A stretch of 64,000 nt of DNA from Hyphomicrobiales bacterium. Its GTDB lineage: Bacteria; Pseudomonadota; Alphaproteobacteria; Rhizobiales; Rhizobiaceae. The stretch is from the NCBI GenBank assembly GCA_900467745.1, contig UBQW01000056.1:52074-116073 (forward strand), written 5' to 3'. Positions within the stretch are counted from its first letter, which is position 1. Each line of letters begins with the position of its first letter. A program made the translations under genes and the position numbers. Positions 1-7,551 of this stretch are shown here, piece after piece. The notes under the pieces are model-generated. The model made no database searches. It had not been told where the DNA came from and was given only the letters and a program-made list of their open reading frames with translations.

Positions 1-464
1 AACCACATCGGCACGGCGCGCTTCAACGCGCCATCGCTGCCGAGCGAACTGCCCTTGCCGGTGATCACCAGAACGTGGCGCATACCGCGATCGTGGGCTC
101 GCATCAGGAACTCAAGCAGCATAATGTGCGCTTCGCTTTGAACCAGGCCATGGAGATCGATGCGGGCCTCAAGCGCGAGGCGGCCCTTGGCGATCTTGCG
201 CTTGACCGGGCGTTCCAGCGGGTGATGGATGCCACCCGCGGGCTTTGGCGCCGCTGCAGGTTCCGGCTGCCCGCCGGCGCCTGCGACCGACTTCGGTGCG
301 GCAGCGGTTTTCAGGTTGGCGGCGTCGGCTTCCTTTTCGGCCTCGACGAGGAAGGCATCGAGCTCGTTCATTGCGCCGGCGTTCCCGGGCATGGGTCGCG
401 TGCTGCGCGCGACCTTGCCCCAAAGGATGCGTTCATCGGAGCTGAGCTTGCGATCCTTGGCCAT
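1..464 (-). CDS. Smr/MutS2-type domain protein (3' end outside window)
   Basis: Reading leftward from the ATG at 464 gives at least 154 residues that run off the window edge, so the C-terminus is missing. The N-terminal ~80 residues are charged then Ala/Pro-rich and look unstructured. The second half carries Smr-domain hallmarks: IDLHGL at residues 102-107 and VLVITGKGSS at about 131-140. Smr domains are known as DNA or RNA endonuclease or binding modules; small stand-alone proteins like this one are common but of uncertain role. The start codon shares one base with the mltA stop (TGATG), so it is probably translationally coupled to mltA. Family call is firm; function is not. Confidence 0.85.
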   Translation of the reverse strand, partial: MAKDRKLSSDERILWGKVARSTRPMPGNAGAMNELDAFLVEAEKEADAANLKTAAAPKSVAGAGGQPEPAAAPKPAGGIHHPLERPVKRKIAKGRLALEARIDLHGLVQSEAHIMLLEFLMRAHDRGMRHVLVITGKGSSLGSDGALKRAVPMW

Positions 465-1582
465 CACGCAAACCTCGCGGCGGCTTTGTTCGGGATCAGG
501 ATCGCGAAATCGGCGTCGTGGCGCACGGTGCCGGCAAGCTCGCCGGCCGCGTCGCCGGAGCCGGTGAAGATATCACCCCGCGCCGGGCCAACGATCGCCG
601 AGCCGGTATCAAGCGCCAGCATCAGGCGCTGGAAGGGCTTTCCATCCTGCAGGTGCAGCAGGCCTTGCGACTGGATGTAGAACGAAAAGCCGAAGGTGTG
701 GATCAGGCGATCGACGGCAAGCGATCGTCCGGCAATCAACGGCACCTTGGCGGCCGCGATCGGACCGGCGGCCTCGTTGTCGATCTCGACCTCACGGAAG
801 AAAATGTAGGAGCGATTGTGCGCGAGAATGTCATCGACACGGTCGGGGTTGATCGCCAGCCAATGCCGGATCGATTGCATGGAGATGTTGGCCCGGTCGA
901 TCTCGCCGAGGTCGATCAGCAGTTTGCCGATCGCTGAAAACGGATGGCCGGCCTTCGCCGCATAGGTGATCCGCCCCGTGCGCCCACCGGGGTAACGCAG
1001 GCGTGCGGCACCCTGGACATGCACGAAGAAGACGTCGACCTTGGATCTTGCCCAGCAAATTTCCAGCCCCTGCCCTTCCAGCGCCCCTTTGTCGATGGCG
1101 GCGCGGTCGAGATAGGGCTCGATCGTTCCCTCACGCAGGCGGCCGAACATGTAGTACGGATCCATCGAGGCGGGACGGTTGTGATCGTCGAGGTCGATCA
1201 GGTCGTCGGGGCGGCGGTAGAATGGGAAACGGTATTCGTCGTCGGGCCTGGCCGAGACGGCTATTTCGGGCTCGTAGAATGCGGTGACGAAGCCGGGCTG
1301 GCCGTCGGTTCGCCTGACCTTGAAGGGCCGACAGTGCGCTTCGAAAAATGTTCGCGCTTCGACTGCCGACGTCGGCCGTACATCGCGCGCGGCCCGCAAC
1401 AGGTCCAGGAGATCGGCGCTGGTTAGGCCCAGCGATCCGGTTCGGTATGGCTTGGTCTGCTCGATATGCTGACGACAGGCTTCCATAGCCTCGAAAAGGC
1501 TGGAGGGATCATCATCCCGCCAGCCTTCCAGATCATCAAAGCCTATCGCCTCGAGGGCAAAGCCTCGTTCATCATCACTCAT
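464..1582 (-). CDS. mltA: Membrane-bound lytic murein transglycosylase A family protein
   Basis: A 372-residue MltA-family protein. MltA enzymes cleave the MurNAc-GlcNAc bond of peptidoglycan, forming 1,6-anhydro-MurNAc ends. The C-terminal 3D domain is clear: ALDTGSAI.G..RGDIF.G.G at about residues 323-345, with the Asp of ALDTG in the position expected for the catalytic acid. I chose the ATG at 1582 (MSDDERGF) because the conserved-looking sequence begins there; the frame stays open upstream to 1699 but that stretch is low-complexity. Neither start gives a recognisable signal peptide or lipobox, odd for a periplasmic enzyme. It overlaps the Tim44-like gene by 8 nt and the Smr gene by 1 nt. 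Confidence 0.85.
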   Translation of the reverse strand: MSDDERGFALEAIGFDDLEGWRDDDPSSLFEAMEACRQHIEQTKPYRTGSLGLTSADLLDLLRAARDVRPTSAVEARTFFEAHCRPFKVRRTDGQPGFVTAFYEPEIAVSARPDDEYRFPFYRRPDDLIDLDDHNRPASMDPYYMFGRLREGTIEPYLDRAAIDKGALEGQGLEICWARSKVDVFFVHVQGAARLRYPGGRTGRITYAAKAGHPFSAIGKLLIDLGEIDRANISMQSIRHWLAINPDRVDDILAHNRSYIFFREVEIDNEAAGPIAAAKVPLIAGRSLAVDRLIHTFGFSFYIQSQGLLHLQDGKPFQRLMLALDTGSAIVGPARGDIFTGSGDAAGELAGTVRHDADFAILIPNKAAARFA

Positions 1583-2279
1583 GTTCCGATTCGGTGGCCA
1601 CGAGTTTCCAGTTCGGATCGCGCGAGCGGGTGTCGCGTGCGAATGTCCAGAGGTCGTTGATCTCGGCAACGGTTTCCGCGTCACCGTCAACAAGGACATC
1701 GGCCTTGTCGTAGGTCGCGGAAATCATCTGGCTGATGATGCGCAAGGTGATCTGCGCTTCGCTGCCATTGACCTCGACATTCTTGATTTCGGCCTTGTCG
1801 ATTCCGACGAAGGTAGACTTGACCTTCTCGCCCTTGCTCTCACGATCGGCAATCGCCGCATCGAAGCCTTCGTAGACTTCCTTCGACAGCAGATTCTTGA
1901 GCGTCTTGCGATCGCCATCGGCAAAGGCCATCACGATCATTTCATAAGCCATGCGGGCGCCGTTGACGAATTCCTTCGGGTTGAAAGAGGGATCCGCCTT
2001 GTTCATCTCCCGCAGCGATTCATTGAGAGCCGTGCCGGCTGGCGCGAAGGCGTCGATTGCCGCGAAGCGGTCTTCTTCCTCGCCTGCGGCATCGCGGCGC
2101 GGCAAGGTTACGACCTTTCCGGCATCCGGCGTCTCAGGACCGGCTGCATCGCGCGGCGTATAGAGATCGCGTGGCGGCTTCTCATTTCCCGTGCGTCGGC
2201 CAAGGACATTGCGCAGCTGCAAAAATATCAGCACCGCCGCCACGAGAAAAAACAAAGTGATGAAGTCGTTTGAACCCAT
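1575..2279 (-). CDS. Tim44-like domain protein
   Basis: A 234-residue protein with one N-terminal membrane segment (about residues 6-23, rich in Phe, Leu and Val), a charged linker, and a C-terminal Tim44/TimA-type domain (about 85-230, beginning near the FNPKEFVNGA segment). Bacterial Tim44-like proteins are membrane-tethered and relate to the mitochondrial import factor Tim44, but their bacterial function is poorly defined. The ATG at 2279 (MGSNDFITLFF) is preferred over an upstream in-frame start at 2321 because it puts the membrane segment at the extreme N-terminus. It begins a leftward unit with mltA and the Smr gene, divergent from fxsA. Confidence 0.85.
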   Translation of the reverse strand: MGSNDFITLFFLVAAVLIFLQLRNVLGRRTGNEKPPRDLYTPRDAAGPETPDAGKVVTLPRRDAAGEEEDRFAAIDAFAPAGTALNESLREMNKADPSFNPKEFVNGARMAYEMIVMAFADGDRKTLKNLLSKEVYEGFDAAIADRESKGEKVKSTFVGIDKAEIKNVEVNGSEAQITLRIISQMISATYDKADVLVDGDAETVAEINDLWTFARDTRSRDPNWKLVATESEHE

Positions 2280-2405
2280 ATCCCGCCGCAATCTGTTAAC
2301 ATCTAGAATTTGTATACCCATATAGTCTGCATATACAGATGATTCAAATGGGTCCGGTACGTTGGGCCGATTTCAATGGAGACCGGTGAGAGCCGGAGAG
2401 AAATA
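2280..2405. promoter_or_regulatory. Divergent intergenic region of Tim44-like gene and fxsA
   Basis: This 126-base gap separates two outward-facing genes and must hold both promoters. It is visibly more AT-rich than its flanks, especially 2290-2345. A GGAGAG sequence just before the fxsA ATG is a good ribosome binding site. I could not pick convincing -35/-10 pairs. Confidence 0.5.
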
Positions 2406-2906
2406 ATGCGCCTTACAATGCTGCCTGGTTTTCTGCTGCTCATGCCTTTGGCCGAGATCGCGGGCTTCGTGATTGTCGGCAAGGCGATCGGTCTTTGGGC
2501 GACGCTCGGACTGGTCATGCTGAGTTTCGTGGCCGGCATGATGCTGTTGCGCCGGCAGGGTATCGGCATCCTGCAGCGCATGTCCAGAGAAGGACGGACT
2601 GGCGCCATGCCGGGCCGCGAGTTGCTGCGGCCGGCAATGTTCGTGATCGCCGCGCTGCTCCTGATCATTCCGGGCTTCATCAGCGATATCGTCGCGCTGC
2701 TCATCTTCATCCCCGCGGTGCGGGATCTCGCGTGGAATTATGTGAGCCGTCGTTTCGTGGTGGTGGGTGCATCCGGGCCATCCCGCACGTCGGCGCACTC
2801 GCCTTATCGAGACAACAACGCAACCGTCGTCGATCTGGATGCAGACGATTATCAGCGCGACCCGAACGGCAAGTCTCCCTGGTCCGGCAAAAGCCTAGGC
2901 GAATGA
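2406..2906 (+). CDS. fxsA: FxsA family membrane protein
   Basis: A 166-residue protein with three to four hydrophobic segments in its first ~100 residues, with the FxsA-type pattern of Leu/Gly-rich helices and the GxxLLxxPG-like turn (LLLIIPGFISD). The tail after about residue 115 is hydrophilic. FxsA of E. coli modulates exclusion of phage T7 by plasmid F when overexpressed; its normal role is unknown. The ATG at 2406 follows GGAGAG at a good distance, so it is preferred over an in-frame ATG at 2376. It precedes secB in the same direction, as in other alphaproteobacterial origin regions as I remember them. Confidence 0.85.
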   Translation: MRLTMLPGFLLLMPLAEIAGFVIVGKAIGLWATLGLVMLSFVAGMMLLRRQGIGILQRMSREGRTGAMPGRELLRPAMFVIAALLLIIPGFISDIVALLIFIPAVRDLAWNYVSRRFVVVGASGPSRTSAHSPYRDNNATVVDLDADDYQRDPNGKSPWSGKSLGE

Positions 2907-3001
2907 GGCCCTTGCTAGATTAGCGCTGGCTGGCCTAGGGTTGTAACGACATCGTCGAAATGATAGATGCGGCGAAATCCAATGCCCTCGAGGAAAAGCC
3001 A

Positions 3002-3478
3002 ATGGACAGCGAAAACAGCAATAACGGCGCAACGAGCCCGAGCCTTACCATTCTAGCGCAGTACACCAAGGACCTTTCCTTCGAGAATCCTGGTGCACCG
3101 CGTTCGCTGCAGGCCCGCGACAAGGCACCTGCCATCAACATCAATGTCAACGTCAACGCCAACCCGCTTTCCGACACGGACTTCGACGTCGTTCTTTCCT
3201 TGAACGCCGAAGCCAAGGAAGGCGACAAGACGGTATTCCACACGGAGCTAGTCTACGGCGGCGTTTTCCGGATCGCCGGCTTCCCGCAGGAACACATGCT
3301 GCCGGTTCTCTTCATCGAGTGCCCGCGCATGCTCTTCCCGTTCGCACGCCAGATCATCGCCGACGTGACCCGCAACGGCGGCTTCCCGCCGCTGATGATC
3401 GACCCGATCGATTTCTCGCAGATGTTTGCCCAGCGCGTTGCCGAAGAGCAGGCCCGCGCAAAGGTTCAGGCGAACTAA
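3002..3478 (+). CDS. secB: Protein-export chaperone SecB
   Basis: A 158-residue SecB. SecB is a cytosolic tetrameric chaperone that keeps preproteins unfolded and hands them to SecA. Family features are the YTKDLSFENP segment near the N-terminus, alternating hydrophobic beta-strand pattern (ININVNVNA), and the FPFARQIIADVTRNGGFPPL segment toward the C-terminus. Length is normal. The ATG at 3002 is chosen because GAGGAA lies just upstream; an in-frame ATG at 2960 has no such site. A strong hairpin terminator follows the stop, before the convergent dnaQ. Confidence 0.96.
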   Translation: MDSENSNNGATSPSLTILAQYTKDLSFENPGAPRSLQARDKAPAININVNVNANPLSDTDFDVVLSLNAEAKEGDKTVFHTELVYGGVFRIAGFPQEHMLPVLFIECPRMLFPFARQIIADVTRNGGFPPLMIDPIDFSQMFAQRVAEEQARAKVQAN

Positions 3479-3501
3479 TTGCTGATCACATGACGACCGA
3501 G

Positions 3502-3528
3502 ATGCCCGGGCCAGCGCCCGGGCATTTT
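3502..3528. terminator. Terminator between convergent secB and dnaQ
   Basis: A perfect 10-bp stem (3502-3511 with 3516-3525, sequence ATGCCCGGGC and its complement) has a 4-base CAGC loop and is followed on the + strand by TTTTAG. It sits between the secB stop at 3478 and the dnaQ stop at 3527, so it most likely ends secB transcription. Confidence 0.85.
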
Positions 3529-4240
3529 AGTTTGGGCGATCGTATTTTGCCCAGATGCCTTTTTGCCCGAGCTTGGCAATCAGCGCATCATGCTGCTCGG
3601 CTTCAGTTTCGCTGAGGCGCGGTGCCAACGGCCGCGGCCGCTCAAGCGCGACCAGAACAATATCGTTATCGCTGTCATTGCGTTCCGAGGCGCCGTTGTT
3701 CTGCGAGACACCGAGACCAAGTGCTGTCTGGCGACCGCCGATCATCTCGATATAGACTTCGGCAAGCAGTTCGGAGTCGAGCAAGGCGCCGTGCTTGGCG
3801 CGATGGGAGTTGTCGATCCCGTAGCGACGGCAGAGCGCATCGAGCGAGTTCGGGCCCATCGGATTCTTGCGCCGGGCCATCGACAGCGTGTCGATCACAT
3901 TTTCGGGAGAGATCGGCGGGAGAGATAGCCGCGCCAATTCGGCATTGATGAAGCCCATGTCGAAGGTGGCGTTGTGGGCGATCCACTTGCCTTCACCGAA
4001 GAAATCCAGAATTTCCTGAACTACCGCCGCGAAGGGCTGCTTGTCCTTCAGGAACTCGTCGGTAATCCCGTGAACGGCGAGCGCGTCCGGATGGACCTTC
4101 TGGTCACCCGGATTGATATAGATGTGCAGCGTCTTTCCGGTCGGAAAATGATTGAAGAGTTCGATGCCGCCGATTTCGATGATGCGATCGGTGCGGTTAT
4201 CAAGCCCGGTGGTTTCCGTATCGAAAATGATTTCACGCAT
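3527..4240 (-). CDS. dnaQ: DNA polymerase III epsilon subunit (proofreading 3'-5' exonuclease)
   Basis: A 237-residue DnaQ. It provides the proofreading exonuclease of the replicative polymerase core. The DEDDh motifs are present: Exo I IFDTETTG at residues 5-12, Exo II around HNATFDMGF near 89-97, and Exo III as HRAKHGALLDSE near 151-162, with the catalytic His and Asp. A low-complexity linker and short C-terminal tail (EAEQHDALIAKLGQKG) follow, in the place of the polymerase-binding region. The start overlaps the coaE stop by 8 nt, so the gene is probably coupled to coaE. Confidence 0.96.
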   Translation of the reverse strand: MREIIFDTETTGLDNRTDRIIEIGGIELFNHFPTGKTLHIYINPGDQKVHPDALAVHGITDEFLKDKQPFAAVVQEILDFFGEGKWIAHNATFDMGFINAELARLSLPPISPENVIDTLSMARRKNPMGPNSLDALCRRYGIDNSHRAKHGALLDSELLAEVYIEMIGGRQTALGLGVSQNNGASERNDSDNDIVLVALERPRPLAPRLSETEAEQHDALIAKLGQKGIWAKYDRPN

Positions 4241-4844
4241 TCGGGAAATCTCCGTTCGCTATCCGCTGTCTCAGGTCCGCGATGATGACACCGACCCGCG
4301 CCCTCGCCTCATCGATACCGTGACCAGTATCGACCACGTAATCCGCGCGCCGGCGTTTTTCCGCATCGGGGGTCTGGCGCGAGAGAATCATATTGAATTT
4401 CTCTTCCGTCATGTTCGGACGCGCAAGTACCCGCTCACGCTGAATCTGTGGATCACAGCTGACGACGACGATGACATCGACGCGATCGGCGCCGCCGCTC
4501 TCGAAAAGCAGCGGTATGTCGAGAAGGACCATCGGTGTGCCCTGCCCCCGCTGCGCGTCGAGAAACATCGCCTCGCGATCGCGGACAAGAGGATGAACGA
4601 TCTGCTCCAGCTGCTTGAAACCTTCAGGACGCAACGCAAGCTGCCGGCCCAACTCCTGGCGCTCGACCGTGCCGTTTTTCACCGAGCCTGGAAACGCGGC
4701 ATCGATAAGCGGCACGGCTTCACCGGCATAAAGATCATGGACGACGGCATCGGCATCATTGACCGGCAGACCGGCATCGGCAAACAGCTTTGCCGTGGTC
4801 GATTTGCCCATCCCGATCGAGCCGGTCAGTCCGATTTTCAGCAT
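4233..4844 (-). CDS. coaE: Dephospho-CoA kinase
   Basis: A 203-residue CoaE, which phosphorylates dephospho-CoA at the ribose 3'-OH with ATP as the last step of CoA synthesis. The P-loop reads GLTGSIGMGKST at about residues 5-16, followed by the family's DADAVVHDLY segment and the lid-region RQTPDAEKRRRADYVV near the C-terminus. The ATG at 4844 shares its A with the aroE stop (TGATG). An in-frame TTG one codon upstream is possible but less likely. It is part of the tightly packed maf-aroE-coaE-dnaQ unit. Confidence 0.95.
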   Translation of the reverse strand: MLKIGLTGSIGMGKSTTAKLFADAGLPVNDADAVVHDLYAGEAVPLIDAAFPGSVKNGTVERQELGRQLALRPEGFKQLEQIVHPLVRDREAMFLDAQRGQGTPMVLLDIPLLFESGGADRVDVIVVVSCDPQIQRERVLARPNMTEEKFNMILSRQTPDAEKRRRADYVVDTGHGIDEARARVGVIIADLRQRIANGDFPNA

Positions 4845-5701
4845 CAATGCTTTTCCATATCCGCGATGATCAAAGCGCGAAGCGTCTCATCGACGACGGG
4901 CCGCTTGCCGAACCATTTCTCAAAACCGGGCACCGCCTGGTGCAACAGCATACCCAAACCGTCGACCGTCGCGAAACCCTGTTCCTCAGCCTGCGCGAGA
5001 ATGGGCGTCTTCAGTGGTACGTAGACGATGTCGGTGACAACAGCGTCGGACTGCAACGGCGAGAAATCGATATCGGGTGCGATCTCCCCTTCCATCCCCA
5101 GTGAGGTGGTGTTGATAAAAAGGCCGGCGCCTTTCATCACTTCGGAAAGAGCCGTCATCGGATGCGGATGCACTGCTTCTCCAAAACGATCCGCGAGCTC
5201 GACCGCGCGGGCGACGGTACGATTGACGAGGTGGATCTCCTTGATCCCGCGATCACGGACGGCCTGGATGACGGCACGGCTGGCGCCACCAGCGCCCAGG
5301 ATGACCGCCGATCGCACCTTGTCCCAGCCGGGATGGCGCTCATCCAGATTTGCGGTGAAGCCACGGCCATCGGTGTTCGTGGCCTTCAGCTTACCGTCCT
5401 CGAGCCAGAGCGTATTGGACGCACCAAGCTCGCGCGAGAGATCATCCGGCTCGTCAGCCAGCTTGAATGCCATCTCCTTGTGCGGGATCGTCACGTTACC
5501 GCCAGCAAAACCCGAGGCGCCTGATTTCAAGGATTGGATGAAAGCCGGAAAGTCATCCGGAGCGACTTCATGGGTAAGGTAGCTTCCCTCGAGCGATAGT
5601 GAATTCAGCCAATATCCGTGGATGATCGGCGAGCGCGAATGCTTGACAGGAAAGCCGGTGACGAAGGCGCGCGGGCCGATTGTTTCACGTGAATCATCCA
5701 T
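4844..5701 (-). CDS. aroE: Shikimate dehydrogenase (NADP+)
   Basis: A 285-residue AroE, reducing 3-dehydroshikimate to shikimate with NADPH in aromatic amino-acid synthesis. Substrate-binding FPVKHSRSPIIH lies near the N-terminus, NVTIPHKE carries the catalytic Lys, and GAGGASRAV is the NADP-binding loop. The ATG at 5701 gives MDDSRETIG; a GTG three codons upstream is also open. The stop overlaps coaE by 1 nt and the start overlaps the maf stop by 8 nt. Codons 3-7 (Asp-Ser-Arg-Glu-Thr) are written by a parS-like sequence, so the N-terminus appears shaped by a ParB-binding site. Confidence 0.95.
   Translation of the reverse strand: MDDSRETIGPRAFVTGFPVKHSRSPIIHGYWLNSLSLEGSYLTHEVAPDDFPAFIQSLKSGASGFAGGNVTIPHKEMAFKLADEPDDLSRELGASNTLWLEDGKLKATNTDGRGFTANLDERHPGWDKVRSAVILGAGGASRAVIQAVRDRGIKEIHLVNRTVARAVELADRFGEAVHPHPMTALSEVMKGAGLFINTTSLGMEGEIAPDIDFSPLQSDAVVTDIVYVPLKTPILAQAEEQGFATVDGLGMLLHQAVPGFEKWFGKRPVVDETLRALIIADMEKH
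5681..5696. promoter_or_regulatory. parS: parS-like ParB-binding site 1
   Basis: TGTTTCACGTGAATCA matches the consensus parS TGTTTCACGTGAAACA at 15 of 16 positions. It lies inside the aroE start region and touches the maf stop. It is the exact reverse complement of the site at 12044-12059, which supports it being a real variant rather than chance. Confidence 0.75.
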
Positions 5702-6293
5702 CGATCGCACCCAATTCTCTCAGTTTTTCCAGGAGCGGCAGCATCGGCAGCCCCAAAATGGTGAAGTAGTCGCCATCGATTTTCGAGAAAAGCTGCAAGC
5801 CCTCCCCTTCCAGCTGATAGGCACCGACGCTGCTCAAGGCGCGCTCGCCAACCCGCTTCAGGTGTCGTTCGATGAAATCATTGGTGAGCGGACGCATCGT
5901 CAGCTCGGCGCGCGAGACATGCTCCCAGATGACGTCGCCGTTATAGGCGAGCGCGACTGCGCTGTTCAACCGATGGGTCTGTGCGGACAGCGCGGCAAGA
6001 TGAGCGGCCGCGTCCTCCATGCTCTTCGGCTTATGAAATGTACGCTGACCCAGCGACATGGTTTGATCGGAACCAATGACGATTGCGCCCGGCGAGCGAT
6101 CGCTCACCTCCCTGGCCTTGGCCTTGGCCAGGACCAGCGCGATCGCGTCAGGCGTTGCGCCATCCTGTTCGAGCGGTGCTTCGATCGCCCGCTCATCGAC
6201 CTTGGCCGGATGAGCCTCGAAGGACAGGCCGGCGTTTTCCATCAGCATGCGACGGAAAGGGCTGGAGGAAGCGAGTATGAGTTTCGGTATCAT
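5694..6293 (-). CDS. maf: Maf-like nucleoside triphosphate pyrophosphatase
   Basis: A 199-residue Maf/HAM1-superfamily protein. Maf proteins hydrolyse non-canonical or modified nucleoside triphosphates to monophosphate and pyrophosphate. Signature elements are LASSSPFRR near residue 8, the KVDERAIE segment, VIGSDQT near 72, and SVGAYQLEGEG near 160. The exact substrate (for example m7GTP versus dTTP/UTP) cannot be settled by eye. Its start lies 34 nt downstream of the PPSR stop and its end overlaps aroE by 8 nt, so the five genes PPSR to dnaQ probably form one leftward transcript. Confidence 0.92.
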   Translation of the reverse strand: MIPKLILASSSPFRRMLMENAGLSFEAHPAKVDERAIEAPLEQDGATPDAIALVLAKAKAREVSDRSPGAIVIGSDQTMSLGQRTFHKPKSMEDAAAHLAALSAQTHRLNSAVALAYNGDVIWEHVSRAELTMRPLTNDFIERHLKRVGERALSSVGAYQLEGEGLQLFSKIDGDYFTILGLPMLPLLEKLRELGAIDG

Positions 6294-6327
6294 CTGTGCT
6301 CTCGGCGCGGTTGGCTAAGGGCAGCGC

Positions 6328-7149
6328 TTAGCGCAGCTTGGGACGCAGGGCAACGATTGCCGCTGCCGTCTCCTCGATGGAACGGCGGGTGACATCGATG
6401 AGCGGCCAGTTGTGGCGGGCGCAAAGCGAGCGGGCATATTTGAGCTCTTCCGATATGGCGGCGCGATCGGTGTAGTCGCCGCGATCAAAGCCGGGTGTCG
6501 CGCCGAGGTCGCGATTTTCGCGGACCTGGGAGATGCGATCGGTGGTGGCGATCAGGCAGACGATGAGCGGCTTGGTCGCTTCGAAGAGGCTTTCCGGCAG
6601 GGGCACGCCATAGACGATCGGAATGTTGGCGGTCTTGATGCCGCGGTTGGCGAGATAGATGCTGGTCGGTGTCTTGGATGTTCGGCTGATACCGATGATG
6701 ACGACATCGGCGTCATTATAATCATCCGGCATCTGGCCGTCGTCATGATCCATCGTGAAGTTCAGCGCTTCGATGCGCGCGAAGTATCCGGCGTTCATGA
6801 CATGCTGGGCGCCGACCCGGCGGCGCGACGGTGCGCCGAGATAGATCTGAAACGCATTGAGAACGGGCTCGAGCACATTGACCGAGGCGACGCCCATTTC
6901 GAGGCAACGCTCGTCGATCAGCGTGGCGAGCTCTCGATCCACAATCGTGTAGAGCACGATGCCCGGTTCACCATCGATCGCCTGCAAGACGGTCAGCAGC
7001 TGCTTTCGATTGCGGATCAGCGGATAGACATGCTCGATCGGCTGCGCCGACTTGAATTGCGCCGATGCCGCCCGGCCGGCCGAAATCAGCGTTTCGCCCG
7101 TCGAGTCAGAAATGAGATGCAGATGGAAGAAGTTCGTACGGTTCTCCAC
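6328..7149 (-). CDS. Pyruvate phosphate dikinase / PEP synthase regulatory protein (kinase-pyrophosphorylase)
   Basis: A 273-residue PPSR (DUF299) protein. These bifunctional enzymes inactivate pyruvate phosphate dikinase or PEP synthase by ADP-dependent Thr phosphorylation and reverse it by Pi-dependent dephosphorylation. The N-terminus LHLISDSTGET and the P-loop-like GISRTSKTPTSIYLA (about residues 150-164) are family hallmarks. It starts with GTG at 7149, directly bordering the probable origin. A gene of this family faces hemE across the replication origin in Caulobacter (the RP001 family gene), which supports the origin call here. Confidence 0.9.
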   Translation of the reverse strand: MENRTNFFHLHLISDSTGETLISAGRAASAQFKSAQPIEHVYPLIRNRKQLLTVLQAIDGEPGIVLYTIVDRELATLIDERCLEMGVASVNVLEPVLNAFQIYLGAPSRRRVGAQHVMNAGYFARIEALNFTMDHDDGQMPDDYNDADVVIIGISRTSKTPTSIYLANRGIKTANIPIVYGVPLPESLFEATKPLIVCLIATTDRISQVRENRDLGATPGFDRGDYTDRAAISEELKYARSLCARHNWPLIDVTRRSIEETAAAIVALRPKLR

Positions 7150-7551
7150 GCTATTTTCCGCTGCCTGTTGAAAACACTGGATGACGGAGAGCTACGAGAC
7201 GCGCCGGGGGTTAAGCAAGGGAAAACATGCCTGGTTTTCCACATTTCGGATTCTTTGGAGGGCGGACAAGATGGCCTGTTGGTTTTGTGGAAAGTTTGCG
7301 GCTGTTCGTCAGATAGCCACAGCTTATCCACAGATTGGGGAATTTACGTGGAAGCTATATCTCATTGAAATTGTATCGAATTTCGCGCCATTCCTGTTTG
7401 TGACACCGAATTGCGCGATTTTCTTCCCGGGCGGCCAGCGAAACAGTGACAATTGGTATCGGACGTGGATGGATTTTAATCCTTGATAGTCACCGACTCT
7501 AAGAAATAGAAACCTTATAAATATCTTTGATTTTTTATAGGGAAGAAGCGC
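7150..7551. other. Probable chromosomal replication origin (oriC) between PPSR gene and hemE
   Basis: This 402-base gene-free gap has a perfect DnaA box TTATCCACA at 7324-7332, close variants TTTTCCACA at 7235-7243 and CTTTCCACA (minus strand) at 7286-7294, and GANTC methylation sites at 7249-7253 and 7495-7499. It ends in an AT-rich stretch: 33 of the 40 bases at 7501-7540 are A or T, a candidate unwinding element. A weak CtrA-like TTAA-N7-AAAAC occurs at 7211-7226. Genes diverge from it and parS sites flank it. Caulobacter and Sinorhizobium origins sit beside hemE, so placement fits. It must also hold the promoters of hemE and PPSR. Confidence 0.82.
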
